This document shows, one piece after another, positions 26,664-35,937 of a stretch of 64,000 bases of DNA. The translations under genes were made by a program, and so were the position numbers. The DNA is from Candidatus Cloacimonadota bacterium. Lineage in GTDB: Bacteria; Cloacimonadota; Cloacimonadia; Cloacimonadales; TCS61. Under the pieces are notes generated by a model. The model searched no databases and was not told the DNA's origin. It worked only from the letters and a program-made list of their open reading frames with translations. Each line of letters starts with the position of its first letter. Positions within the stretch are counted from its first letter, which is position 1. The stretch spans positions 124,001 through 188,000 of the forward strand of contig JAIPIH010000003.1 of NCBI GenBank assembly GCA_021734835.1, given 5' to 3'.

Positions 26664-27024
26664 TTTACCTCCGTTCACTATATTTCTTTTTCATAAACTC
26701 AATTAACAAATCTAATAAATAATCACATTTATTTGACTGCTTAGATTTCTATTCACAAATAAAACAGATTTCTGAATCAAAAAAATCTTAGCCGGTTTAT
26801 CTGTCACTAAATTTTAAGTTTATGATCTGTCAGTTCTTGTTAATTCATTACTTGATTTGACCTGTTAATAGACTTCTGAGCTGAAAGCGGTTTGCACTCA
26901 TTGTCCGCAATTAGCTAACTTACAAGAACTTAGCAATGTAAGAAGGGATAGTATATTTTACCAAATGCTGTTTTTTCTTCTTTAATAATAATCAAATTTT
27001 TCTATATTATATTCCGGTATTTCG
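26664..27024. other. 361-base gap between the REC-PAS gene and the Mbx-like operon
   Basis: There is no supported gene here. Both flanking genes read on the minus strand, so the gap should hold the promoter of the twelve-gene operon and the 3' end of the REC-PAS transcript. The stretch is AT-rich near the operon. I see no convincing -35/-10 pair, riboswitch fold or terminator hairpin. Confidence 0.5.
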
Positions 27025-28521
27025 TTACTTTTTGATTTCGCGGATAGTGCCCTGGATCAAAGTTTTTCCATCTAACTTTAAACTATTGAGCCAAACCTCA
27101 GCTAGAAAGTTCTTCCCATTAGCTTTTTTATGAGTCCAAGTAAATTTCATATATCCTTTTTTGATAGTTTGCTCAATATTTTTTTCTGCTAGTTTGAGAG
27201 AAGATTTATTAATTTTTTGATTTTTAGGAGAGACATCACCCGGATGCAAATTAAGTAGATCTGTTCTTTTCTTATAACCAAAAAGTTTTAAGGTTGCATT
27301 ATTGAAGTCAGAAAATTTGTGATTTTTATCTAAAAGGAAAACAGCATCAATTGATGATTCGAAAAAAGTTCGGTACTTTTTTTCATATTCATTACAAGCA
27401 GCTTCACTTTCCCTTTGTTCTGTAATATTTTTTATCGAACCGATAACTCTAACTTTATCTGAGTTAATTTCTTTGATAAGTTTGGCATTCAGCGAGCAAG
27501 TTAAAGGTGAATGATCCTTATCTCTAATTATTAACTCGTAATCGTTTAACATACTTTCTTTAGTTAGCTTCGTCAAAAAAAGATCGTATTGGTTTTCATT
27601 GTAAAAAAGTTTATATAATGATTTACCAATAAGTTCTTCTCGAGTGTAGCTTGTGTCATGTTCTATGGAAGGGCTTATCTCAAGGATTGTGCCGTCAAAC
27701 TCAATCTCATAATAAATATCTTGAATATTCTCAAAAATTCTAGTGTAACTATCCATCGTCCTTTTAAGCTGAAGCTGAGCCAATTTTTTATCTGTAATAT
27801 CATAGAATATTCCAAATGTTGCAGCGAGCTTTCCGTCTTTGAATTTAGGACTGCCAATAATTGAAAGATATCTCTTACGCCCATTTTTGCGTATAATTTC
27901 CAATTCGTACCGACTTGATTTATTTTGCTTTCTTGCATCATTTTGCTTCATTACTTTTTTTAAATTGCTTGTACTCAGATAATCAGCGAGGTTTGCACCT
28001 TCGAAATCACTAATATCGCTACCAAATATCTTAGCACCCGCTTTGTTAATGAAAGTAAAATTATTATCAAGATCGAGTATGCAAATACCCTCTTTAGTTG
28101 TTTCAACCAGTGTCCGAAATCTCATTTCACTTTCTTTTAATTCCTGTTCCATTTTGTGTTTGAAAAAAGTCATTTTTATTGTAGCAATAAGTTCTCTTTC
28201 TCTAAAAGGTTTGATGAGATATCCAAAGGGATTGGTCTCTTTTGCTTTTTCTATTATCTCTTTATCAGAATATGCGGTGAGATAAATAACAGGTATATCC
28301 ATGCCGGAGATTTGCTTTGCTACATCAATTCCGCTGATTTTATCCTTCAACATGATATCTAAAATTATCAAGTCTGGCTTATTTTTATTGATGGATTTGA
28401 TAGCAGCATCACCTGATGGTACAGCTTCCGGTACATCGTAGCCGTAATTTATTAACATTTTTCTAATATCTTCGGCAACAACGGTTTCATCTTCGACTAC
28501 GAGAATTTGCTTTTTATTCAT
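27025..28521 (-). CDS. Response regulator with three PAS domains
   Basis: A 498-residue cytoplasmic signalling protein. The receiver domain (1-~120) is intact: Glu10/Asp11, phospho-acceptor Asp55 (LIILDIML), Thr in YLTAYSD and Lys in YLIKPFRE. Three PAS units follow (about 128-250, 252-372, 378-498), with PAC-like closings GIFYDITDKK, GSIKNITEQR and GTIREIKK. There is no histidine kinase, GGDEF, HTH or other output domain, since the chain ends after the third PAS. It probably acts by protein contact or with a separate kinase. It lies just upstream, in genome order, of the Mbx-like operon, but a regulatory tie is only a guess. Confidence 0.88.
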   Translation of the reverse strand: MNKKQILVVEDETVVAEDIRKMLINYGYDVPEAVPSGDAAIKSINKNKPDLIILDIMLKDKISGIDVAKQISGMDIPVIYLTAYSDKEIIEKAKETNPFGYLIKPFRERELIATIKMTFFKHKMEQELKESEMRFRTLVETTKEGICILDLDNNFTFINKAGAKIFGSDISDFEGANLADYLSTSNLKKVMKQNDARKQNKSSRYELEIIRKNGRKRYLSIIGSPKFKDGKLAATFGIFYDITDKKLAQLQLKRTMDSYTRIFENIQDIYYEIEFDGTILEISPSIEHDTSYTREELIGKSLYKLFYNENQYDLFLTKLTKESMLNDYELIIRDKDHSPLTCSLNAKLIKEINSDKVRVIGSIKNITEQRESEAACNEYEKKYRTFFESSIDAVFLLDKNHKFSDFNNATLKLFGYKKRTDLLNLHPGDVSPKNQKINKSSLKLAEKNIEQTIKKGYMKFTWTHKKANGKNFLAEVWLNSLKLDGKTLIQGTIREIKK

Positions 28522-28607
28522 ATAAAATATCCTTATAAAAAAATATCTATAAGTTCATTAATTAACTCTATATTTGTCAAGAGGAATAATTATTGTATTG
28601 GTGAATA

Positions 28608-29861
28608 TCAGTCATAAAACATCCAATTTTCAAATTCTTCATTCACTTCTAAAAATTTCCCGTTACAGATCTGTTTTAATTTATCTTTATTTATTCCATC
28701 TAAAGTCAACCCTTCTTCATTGAACATATTGCTACTAAAAACCGGGATTTCATTTTGTTTTAGCTTTATCTGGTTAATAATATCAGTAGCTGTGAGAAGT
28801 CCTGAAACCGTTACATTTTCTCCGAAAGCGTAGTTCGTCACTAATACTGGTCTTGTCTTTTTAATAAGCGATCGATTGATCTCTTCTGAAATACCGGCAA
28901 TTGTTCTATAAGCTAATTTACCTGTGATCATTACAAGGTTTTCTTCATGTATTTGAATTTCTCTCATAAAATCATTTTTTTTCTTTTTCCAATTCTCAAG
29001 CAATAATCGGATCATACCGATCCCATTTTCTAACTGGGGGAATCCTTCGTAAAAATCTTGGGAAGGTATTTCCTTTTCAGCCAGGATGTATATTTCATCT
29101 GAACAATATGTTTTTGGGAATTTAGCTGAAATCTTAAGAGTCTCATTTGCTAACTCAAAATTTACAGACGATAATTCTATTAAAGAAGTTCGAAATTTTG
29201 TTAAACCAACTGGAACAATTCCAACTGAAAGGGAATCAATTTTTTTGGATGTAAGATCAGCTAAAGTTTTCTCAAGCTCTTCACCATCATTCCAATCGGG
29301 GATCAGCACAATTTGAGTGTGGAATTCAATACCGTTTTTTCTTAAAAGCTCTAATTTTTCTATTATATTAAATCCGAATCTATAACGCAGCATTTTTTTA
29401 TGAAGCACTGGGTTTGTTGTATGAACAGAAATATAGAGTGGACTTAACCTTTGTTTAATAATTCTTTTAAAATCTGGCATGGAAAGGTTGGTAAGAGTAA
29501 TGAAATTACCAAAAACAAAGGAAAAACGATAATCGTCATCCTTGATGTAGAGCGAGTTACGAAGATTATTTGGCATTTGATCTACAAAACAAAATATACA
29601 ATTGTTAGTACAATTTCTGCACTTGTGTTGTTTTGGTATGATCCCTACTGGTTCCTGCCAGTTCTGAACTAAGACCAAAGTTTGTTTTTTGCTATTTCCG
29701 TCAAAATATTGAATATTCAGAACTTCTTCTGCAGTATAAAATTGGAGATCAAGAAAATCATTAATTTCAAAATTGTTGATAGATACTATTTTATCGTTGA
29801 TTTGTAATTTGGAATTTGCTGCTAGGCTGCCCTTGATGATCTCTTGGATTTCAATCGGCAT
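28608..29861 (-). CDS. DUF512 family radical SAM protein with PDZ domain
   Basis: A 417-residue protein. An N-terminal PDZ-like segment (about 1-60, with LQINDKIVSINNFEI) is followed by an unusual radical SAM core: CRNCTNNCIFCFVDQMP holds the Cys cluster, then YRFSFVFGNFITLTNL. A C-terminal DUF512 domain carries ITGKLAYRTI and VTVSGLLTATDI. The family is widespread in anaerobes and its reaction is not known to me. It begins 3 bases after the AI-2E permease gene stop, so the two are coexpressed. Confidence 0.88.
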   Translation of the reverse strand: MPIEIQEIIKGSLAANSKLQINDKIVSINNFEINDFLDLQFYTAEEVLNIQYFDGNSKKQTLVLVQNWQEPVGIIPKQHKCRNCTNNCIFCFVDQMPNNLRNSLYIKDDDYRFSFVFGNFITLTNLSMPDFKRIIKQRLSPLYISVHTTNPVLHKKMLRYRFGFNIIEKLELLRKNGIEFHTQIVLIPDWNDGEELEKTLADLTSKKIDSLSVGIVPVGLTKFRTSLIELSSVNFELANETLKISAKFPKTYCSDEIYILAEKEIPSQDFYEGFPQLENGIGMIRLLLENWKKKKNDFMREIQIHEENLVMITGKLAYRTIAGISEEINRSLIKKTRPVLVTNYAFGENVTVSGLLTATDIINQIKLKQNEIPVFSSNMFNEEGLTLDGINKDKLKQICNGKFLEVNEEFENWMFYD

Positions 29862-29864
29862 AGA

Positions 29865-30968
29865 TCAATCAGAGCTTATCAGGGCGGAAACAACTTTCAT
29901 GGAAGGGATTTCTTTCAGAACAAGATTGATCGCTGAGGTGATTGGAACTGCTAATATCATTCCTACAGGTCCCCACACCCAGTACCAGAAAATCAAGGAG
30001 ATCAGAACTATTATTGGAGATAATTTAAGCCCGGTTCCCATAACCTTGGGTTCAACAAAATTTCCTATAGTCATCTGTATTGCTATGAGAGTAGTCGTGA
30101 TAGCAATTAACTGCCAGCTAAATCCATACTGAACAAAACAGATTAAGATTGGAAAAGCTGAAGCTACGATAGAACCTATATTTGGGATATAATTTAATAT
30201 AAATATTAGCAAACCGGACATCACTACGAAATCTATACGGAAAATCGCTATAAAAAACATACTGACAAGTCCTGTAGCTAAACTAATAAGTGTTTTATTG
30301 ATGACATAGGTCTTTATTTGAGTTTCTATGTCATTAAGAAAACGACCGAAATGAAGTACACCATTTTCCGAGACGACTTTTTCCACACTTTTAAACATTC
30401 GAGATCTTTCAAGTAAAATAAAAACCATGAAGGCAACTGTGAGGAGAAGTTTGATAAAGAAGTCTATAAAATTACCCATTGTACCGGAAACTATCTTGGA
30501 TAATGATAATCGTTCGGCCATCTGTAACCAGTTTACTTTGTTTTGCAAATAAGATTTTACCTGTTCTGCTGGGATCTCAAATTTAGTAATATAACTACTG
30601 ACCATTGAAGTTATTTGTTTTTCATACTTAGGAAAATCTGTGACAAAAGATGATACACTTGTGTAGATTACGGTTCCCAAAGCTGTGAATAAAAATAAAA
30701 TAATAATAACTATCAAAATGATGTTGATCATCAATGGTATTTTCCTTTTTTGTAAAAATCTGATAAATGGTTGAAACATAAATGACATAAATAAGGCAAA
30801 GGTAAGGGGAATAAATATTGATTTCAACTCTTTTAAAAAAATAACTATAATTGCAAAGGCGATTATTCCCAGAAAAAATTTTATTGTATTAGACTCGCTG
30901 TGCCTATCATCGCTGACTTTTTTCTCTTTTAACAAACTTTCGGTAATAATTTTATTTATGGATCCCAT
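29865..30968 (-). CDS. AI-2E family transporter (PerM/YhhT-like)
   Basis: A 367-residue inner-membrane protein with about seven to eight TM segments. It begins with a TM pair (FFLGIIAFAIIVIFLKELKS, FIPLTFALFMSFMFQPFI), has an amphipathic middle region, and ends in the family's YIPNIGSIVASAFPI, and EPKVMGTGLKLSPIIVLISLIFWYWVWGPVGMILAVPI. Members include the AI-2 exporter TqsA and several Na+/H+ antiporter-like proteins, so the substrate cannot be assigned. Confidence 0.88.
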   Translation of the reverse strand: MGSINKIITESLLKEKKVSDDRHSESNTIKFFLGIIAFAIIVIFLKELKSIFIPLTFALFMSFMFQPFIRFLQKRKIPLMINIILIVIIILFLFTALGTVIYTSVSSFVTDFPKYEKQITSMVSSYITKFEIPAEQVKSYLQNKVNWLQMAERLSLSKIVSGTMGNFIDFFIKLLLTVAFMVFILLERSRMFKSVEKVVSENGVLHFGRFLNDIETQIKTYVINKTLISLATGLVSMFFIAIFRIDFVVMSGLLIFILNYIPNIGSIVASAFPILICFVQYGFSWQLIAITTTLIAIQMTIGNFVEPKVMGTGLKLSPIIVLISLIFWYWVWGPVGMILAVPITSAINLVLKEIPSMKVVSALISSD

Positions 30969-31096
30969 CTTATTTGCTTCCTTTTTAATAATTAACTAAT
31001 GAAGCTAAATTAATATACTTAAATACAATGACAAGGATTTTATCATTTTTTTTGATTTGATAGGATATTTAACATTAATAATCCAAATTTACATAA

Positions 31097-31124
31097 AAAA
31101 AAGCATCCTCGAGGATGCTTTTTC
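31097..31124 (-). terminator. Bidirectional terminator palindrome
   Basis: A perfect 20-base palindrome (AAGCATCCTCGAGGATGCTT, 31101-31120) is flanked by an A-run on the left and T-run on the right. It lies 26 bases after the stop of the barrel gene at 31146, in the direction of that gene (minus). Its T-rich flank on both strands means it can stop transcription from either side. Confidence 0.8.
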
Positions 31125-31145
31125 TATATAATATTCGCAATCTTC

Positions 31146-32885
31146 TTAGAATAAGATCGTGAATGAAAGTCTAAGTTGTTTGTAGAAATCTGCACTGAAA
31201 AGATCAGTTTCTCCCGATGAAGATCCTAAAAATCCCAGAAGATCAATCTGTAGATTTTGCGTGGGACGAAATCCTAAACCATAATAATAATCCGTTAAAC
31301 TACTTGTAGTTTGTGTTTGCTCACTTGTAGAATTATAAGTGTTGTCTTCAATTTCAATTTCCACAGTACCGTCACCATAAATTGTCTCAGTTGTTGTGGG
31401 AGTAGCAGTTTTTATTTCTCTGGCGTCGTTTATAGTATGACAGATTGACCTGAAGATACTGCCAAAACGAATATCCCATTTTTGGTTTGTTGTGAATTTA
31501 TATTCCAAACCTACGGGAACAACAAAGATCGAAGTGTATTGCTCGATTGTTCTGTCAGATTCAATTGAATATGATTCAGTTGTAATATAATCAGCAAATG
31601 TAGTTTCTTCATCGAGAATTTCGTATTCATAACTATTTTCGAAATTTTCAGTAAAGTCAGTTTTTCTGCTTAAACTCTGATACTGATAATGTACACCAAT
31701 CCCAAAATACACTTTTTCACTAAACGGGTAATTCAGTTTAGCCATAAATCCTAAATTAGTATTTGTTTGTGATCCGGAATCCTCCGTAGAAGTTGTTTCA
31801 GTATCTATTTCACGATAATCAGTAAAGAGTGTATCCAGGCCATCAAAGTAATTTTCTGTATAAGAATCAATCGTTTCATCCAATTCTGTATAATCACTGG
31901 AACCAACCGATATTTCACCACCAATTTTCCAATAACCTTCATTTTTTCTTGCTTCTGCTTTCACTATTGTTCTTCTGATCGAAGTTCCAAGAGCAATTTC
32001 ATTTCCTTTTCTCTCTGTGCAATTATTATTTATGTTGTCAGTAATATTGTAATCTTCCAAAATAGTGATATCAATATCGTAATCATCTTCTTCTGAATAG
32101 TAATTAGTTAAGATATTATTGGAATGATCAATATTCCTGAATTCTAAGTCACCACGTAGTTCAGATCCTCTGAAATCCAGCAGCATTATTGATGCCATAA
32201 GCTCCAAGTCGGAATTATCTACACTATTTTCATACTCATCAAGTTCACTAATATGTAAATAATCGAAGTTATCTTCAATGTTGTTTTCTATATAATTCAT
32301 GTTATAATCGTTGTTCAAGTTTGTAGAATTTGAATTGTAATGGGCTTTGAAACCGACGATAAATTTTTCCATATCAAAAGTATTATTAAGAGCCAGTTCC
32401 CATTGGTTTACTTTATCATAATTTGATCTGTCCTGAGATATTTGCTGGAGTAGATCATAAATTCCATCTCCGGTAATATCATAATAACCAGTGAATTCAT
32501 CACTCAAAAATCCATTCCCGAATAAGTCATTTAATCCATTCAAATCAGAATCAATCGCAATAGAATTTGCGACTTTTGTTTTTTGAAATTCGATAAAAAA
32601 TGCAGTCCATAAATTTTCTACCAGCGGATTTTTTGTAGAATAACCTATTAGAAAAGTATTGCTGCTGTTATTTGCCAGGAATTCCTCGTTAGAACTAACT
32701 AAATTACTCAAGTTTGTATAAAGTCTGCTGCCTGAAACAAATTTCAAATCAATGGGATCATATACCAAGTCGAGATCATCATCGATTACATTTCCCAAAG
32801 CTTGATTCCTAAAACTTGTTGGTTCTGAGTTCAGTAAACTCATGATAAAACAAAAAATAATTATTAATAAAAATATCTTCTTCAT
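31146..32885 (-). CDS. Predicted outer-membrane beta-barrel protein
   Basis: I do not recognise a named family. The 579-residue protein has a signal peptide (MKKIFLLIIIFCFIMSLLNS), many amphipathic strands and a terminal strand ending LRLSFTILF with the C-terminal Phe typical of outer-membrane proteins. Residues ~115-155 contain two calcium-loop-like stretches (DSDLNGLNDLF, DITGDGIYDLL). It is very acidic, rich in Asp, Glu, Asn and Thr. It follows a small lipoprotein gene by 49 bases in the same direction, suggesting a paired envelope function. Confidence 0.7.
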   Translation of the reverse strand: MKKIFLLIIIFCFIMSLLNSEPTSFRNQALGNVIDDDLDLVYDPIDLKFVSGSRLYTNLSNLVSSNEEFLANNSSNTFLIGYSTKNPLVENLWTAFFIEFQKTKVANSIAIDSDLNGLNDLFGNGFLSDEFTGYYDITGDGIYDLLQQISQDRSNYDKVNQWELALNNTFDMEKFIVGFKAHYNSNSTNLNNDYNMNYIENNIEDNFDYLHISELDEYENSVDNSDLELMASIMLLDFRGSELRGDLEFRNIDHSNNILTNYYSEEDDYDIDITILEDYNITDNINNNCTERKGNEIALGTSIRRTIVKAEARKNEGYWKIGGEISVGSSDYTELDETIDSYTENYFDGLDTLFTDYREIDTETTSTEDSGSQTNTNLGFMAKLNYPFSEKVYFGIGVHYQYQSLSRKTDFTENFENSYEYEILDEETTFADYITTESYSIESDRTIEQYTSIFVVPVGLEYKFTTNQKWDIRFGSIFRSICHTINDAREIKTATPTTTETIYGDGTVEIEIEDNTYNSTSEQTQTTSSLTDYYYGLGFRPTQNLQIDLLGFLGSSSGETDLFSADFYKQLRLSFTILF

Positions 32886-32934
32886 AATAAATCCTCCAAA
32901 TTATTAGAATATAAAGTTAAAAAGTTATTAGAAA

Positions 32935-33321
32935 TCATGGTTCGATAATGATGTGCAAATGATTTGATTCTTGCGACATCTCTTCATAATACGTTTCTAC
33001 ATAATAAGTTACGTTCGTGCTATCCGTAAATTCATAAGTATCAAAATACTCAAAATAAATTGAATCAATGGCTGCGATCTGTAAAAATGTATTTTGATCA
33101 AATTGCCTATAGATACGAAATTCACTATCCTTTGGGGGGTTGTCATACCATTCGATCAGAATACTGTCACCCAATGATTGAACATTGGTTAACACAGGTG
33201 CATGCCCGTCCGGATCATTCATTAATACTTGTTTTATCTCCAATGGATCTTTTTGAGAACACGACCCTAACATTGAGATGATGAAAATTATCAACAATAA
33301 TAACCAGTAATTGTTCTTCAT
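32935..33321 (-). CDS. Small lipoprotein with a fibronectin type III-like domain
   Basis: The 128-residue protein starts with a signal peptide and lipobox (IISMLGSCSQKD; Cys21). The rest (about 38-128) reads as one FN3-like beta sandwich: APVLTNVQ, SILIEWYDNP, EFRIYRQ, YYVETYY. It is probably anchored in the outer membrane and coexpressed with the barrel gene that follows. Function unknown. Confidence 0.7.
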   Translation of the reverse strand: MKNNYWLLLLIIFIISMLGSCSQKDPLEIKQVLMNDPDGHAPVLTNVQSLGDSILIEWYDNPPKDSEFRIYRQFDQNTFLQIAAIDSIYFEYFDTYEFTDSTNVTYYVETYYEEMSQESNHLHIIIEP

Positions 33322-33414
33322 TTTCGCCTCCTTACTAAGTTAACTGCCGGATATTCTTAATGTAAATTGCTTTTTGTCAATATTTTTGACAGTTTCAATT
33401 GTTTAAAATAAAAA

Positions 33415-33439
33415 AACACCAGCTTTTTAAACTGGTGTT
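33415..33439 (-). terminator. Terminator after the PEP carboxykinase gene
   Basis: The stem AACACCAG/CTGGTGTT with a 9-base loop lies 25 bases past the stop, on the minus strand followed by a T-run (A-run at 33409-33416 on the plus strand). Confidence 0.8.
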
Positions 33440-33463
33440 AAACATTTTAGTAGGATAGAGTTA

Positions 33464-35194
33464 TCAGATATTTATTTCTAAGGATTTGATCAATTTCTGC
33501 AGAAGCTGCGGTTTTGTGGATAGATCAGAATTTTTGAGAAAATCTCTTCTCTGTTTGAACCTGCTTACAACGAGTTGTTTATAAGCTGTAATGTTCTGCC
33601 TTGAATGCGGATCGTATGCTTTATAATATCCCGGGAGAATACGTTCTATCGATTCTTTTGTTGGGATCATTGCTCCGTCTAATAATTTCCAGTTTTCCCA
33701 TTTCAGCTGATCTGTAAGTATAGCTGTTTGTATAGTGAGTGATGTTTTCAGCTTAATATCTTCCAGATCTTCCTCAGATGATTTCCAAAATGATGCTGAA
33801 TTGAAACAATAACATTCAGCTCCATTCTCAACGACTTTATGAAAGGCTTCCACATCCTTCCAAAGTTCATAAACGCGGAACGGATTGGCAAAAGGTTCAA
33901 ATACTAGTTTATTAAGTTCTTCTTCTTTTACATTCTCAGCTCGGTTCCTTTTAGTAACCAGCGCTGCCCCCATAGCAATAGCCAGATAATGGTCTTTAAG
34001 CTTTAGAATAGGAGGCAATACTGAATCTTTCATAAGCCAGGCAAGGGCTTTTGGAAAACTGCAGCTGTTCACCCATTTACCCAGTAAATCCCTGTCAAAA
34101 AGTGCTCTTCCATTAGCTTGACGAATATCCAGTCCGATAGGGAGAATTTTTCCGTTAACATCCATTAACGAATGATTCATCAAAGATAGAGTATATTTCC
34201 AATCCGGATGCTCTATCTCTCTGCTGTCAGTTTTATCAAATAAAGAGGGTTCCCAAACACGGCAGATATTATTGTCGGTATCAATTTGAAAGGCGTCATC
34301 ATGCAAAACAACTTTAGAAAATCCAACCGGCATTGAGCCTGCGTTATTTGCAGAATTCGTGTGAGATGATTTTCCGGTACCGGAAAGACCATAAAAGGCT
34401 ATAGATCTTTTACCCAGCTTTTTGGCATCTTCATTTTCACAACCAGTAAAATCGATCTCTTTAATCCCGCCATGGCAGGCAGCCATTCTAAGACGCATAC
34501 CGGAAGTCCAAGCTAAAGTAAGAGTTCCTTTTTTACGTTCACCAAAGTAACGCATGCCTAAATTGAAAATTACATTATGTTTTTCGTCTACTAAAGCTAA
34601 CTGGGGTGAATTGATATTACAGTAATAGGGATCATTGCAAGTCCAATCATTAAACGCGATAATAATGATATCCTGAATGGGAAGTTGTTTGCTGTGTTGA
34701 TATTCTTTTTCTAAAAGTTCAAATGGCGTGAAATTTGCCAACCAATTAAATACATTCATTGCATCAGATCTGGTAGTTACAAAAGTACCTTTTATCATCA
34801 AATCATCATCCAGACCAATTACAGCTTCGGCTTTGATTAAATCATTCTGTTCAAGCTGATAGGCAGCTTCTCTTATATCGCCTTCTACTTTCTTTTTTTC
34901 ATCATCCCCTATTCGATTGTAAAATACACGTGCTTTTGCAGTTCTGCCAATGATCTTACCATGACAATCATTTAGCACTTTTGCACCTTTTGGAAGCCCC
35001 ATTTTTTTGGCAAAGGGAGGATAAATATCACGGTCAGTTTCTGAAATACCGGGTTGGGATAAAGCCATTTTATAAGCTTCTGAAATTGTAACCTTTTTTA
35101 CTTTTGGATTGAGCATAATTGTTTCAGCTACGACTCTGATTTTTGAACAATCTTTTAGATTTGTATAGTAATGATGGCTTGATCTACTTGCCAT
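33464..35194 (-). CDS. pckA: Phosphoenolpyruvate carboxykinase (ATP) family protein
   Basis: PEPCK interconverts oxaloacetate and PEP with a nucleotide, in gluconeogenesis or, in anaerobes, as an ATP-yielding carboxylation step. The 576-residue protein carries the kinase-1a P-loop GLSGTGKSS and a downstream LHDDAFQID, matching the metal-binding kinase-2 region (family: iG.DE..w). It is longer than the usual ~530 residues and rather divergent; RMAACHGG and NHSLMDVN are not the usual E. coli wording. The ATP class is inferred from the P-loop context. It is a single gene between two terminators. Confidence 0.8.
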   Translation of the reverse strand: MASRSSHHYYTNLKDCSKIRVVAETIMLNPKVKKVTISEAYKMALSQPGISETDRDIYPPFAKKMGLPKGAKVLNDCHGKIIGRTAKARVFYNRIGDDEKKKVEGDIREAAYQLEQNDLIKAEAVIGLDDDLMIKGTFVTTRSDAMNVFNWLANFTPFELLEKEYQHSKQLPIQDIIIIAFNDWTCNDPYYCNINSPQLALVDEKHNVIFNLGMRYFGERKKGTLTLAWTSGMRLRMAACHGGIKEIDFTGCENEDAKKLGKRSIAFYGLSGTGKSSHTNSANNAGSMPVGFSKVVLHDDAFQIDTDNNICRVWEPSLFDKTDSREIEHPDWKYTLSLMNHSLMDVNGKILPIGLDIRQANGRALFDRDLLGKWVNSCSFPKALAWLMKDSVLPPILKLKDHYLAIAMGAALVTKRNRAENVKEEELNKLVFEPFANPFRVYELWKDVEAFHKVVENGAECYCFNSASFWKSSEEDLEDIKLKTSLTIQTAILTDQLKWENWKLLDGAMIPTKESIERILPGYYKAYDPHSRQNITAYKQLVVSRFKQRRDFLKNSDLSTKPQLLQKLIKSLEINI

Positions 35195-35242
35195 TTTCCC
35201 TCCAATTTATATTTTCTAAATCAATAAATTTTGATATAAAAA

Positions 35243-35262
35243 AAAGCAGCTAATGCTGCTTT
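35243..35262 (-). terminator. Terminator after rpmA
   Basis: The stem AAAGCAGC/GCTGCTTT with loop TAAT lies 18 bases past the rpmA stop, followed on the minus strand by a T-run (A-run at 35238-35245). Confidence 0.8.
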
Positions 35263-35279
35263 TATAATACTTGGATTCT

Positions 35280-35540
35280 TTAACTTCTTTCCGGTAAAAC
35301 GCTTACGAATTTACGTCCTGCCTTCTTGGTTTCATATTTAACAAAACCATCGATCAAGCTGAAAATTGTGTAGTCATTACCTATACCGACGTTAGATCCT
35401 TTATGTACCCTAGTTCCTCGTTGTCTAATGATAATACTGCCAGCATTTACTTTCTGACCACCATATTTTTTTACTCCGAGATATTGTGGGTTACTGTCTC
35501 TTCCATTTTTACTACTTCCAACACCTTTCTTATGTGCCAC
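35280..35540 (-). CDS. rpmA: Large ribosomal subunit protein bL27
   Basis: The 86-residue protein begins [17 protein letters not shown], the invariant bL27 N-terminus that reaches the peptidyl transferase centre, followed by [22 protein letters not shown] and [13 protein letters not shown]. There is no Firmicutes-type cleavable N-terminal extension. It is 9 bases after rplU in the standard rplU-rpmA order. Confidence 0.97.
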   Translation of the reverse strand: MAHKKGVGSSKNGRDSNPQYLGVKKYGGQKVNAGSIIIRQRGTRVHKGSNVGIGNDYTIFSLIDGFVKYETKKAGRKFVSVLPERS

Positions 35541-35549
35541 GATACCCCC

Positions 35550-35864
35550 TTATTTTATAATATCTTTAATTTTAATTTCAGTATATTTTTGTCTGTGACC
35601 TTGTTTTTTCTCATAGCCTTTTCTTCTTTTTTTCTTGAAGATAATAACTTTCTTATCTTTAAAATGCTTTGTTACTTCAGCAACAACTTTGGCATTTTTA
35701 ATAGTTGGGGTTCCGATAATTGTATCCTCATCTGTCTTAAAAATCAATACTTTATCAATTTCAAAGTTTTTCCCAATTCCCATCTCACTTAAATAAGGAA
35801 CTTTCACAGTCTTGTCCTTTTCGACACTGAACTGCGTCCCTTTAAAATCTACTATAGCGTACAT
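35550..35864 (-). CDS. rplU: Large ribosomal subunit protein bL21
   Basis: The 104-residue protein begins [25 protein letters not shown] and ends with the basic [23 protein letters not shown] segment, both characteristic of bL21, which contacts 23S rRNA through the HRQ.(Y/F)T region. It lies between rng and rpmA on the same strand, a common order. Confidence 0.96.
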   Translation of the reverse strand: MYAIVDFKGTQFSVEKDKTVKVPYLSEMGIGKNFEIDKVLIFKTDEDTIIGTPTIKNAKVVAEVTKHFKDKKVIIFKKKRRKGYEKKQGHRQKYTEIKIKDIIK

Positions 35865-35937
35865 TTATTCTCCTAAAAAACTACTATTCATTATAAGAAT
35901 ATCTAAGAAATTTTGACCAGTTTTCTTGTCAAGAATA

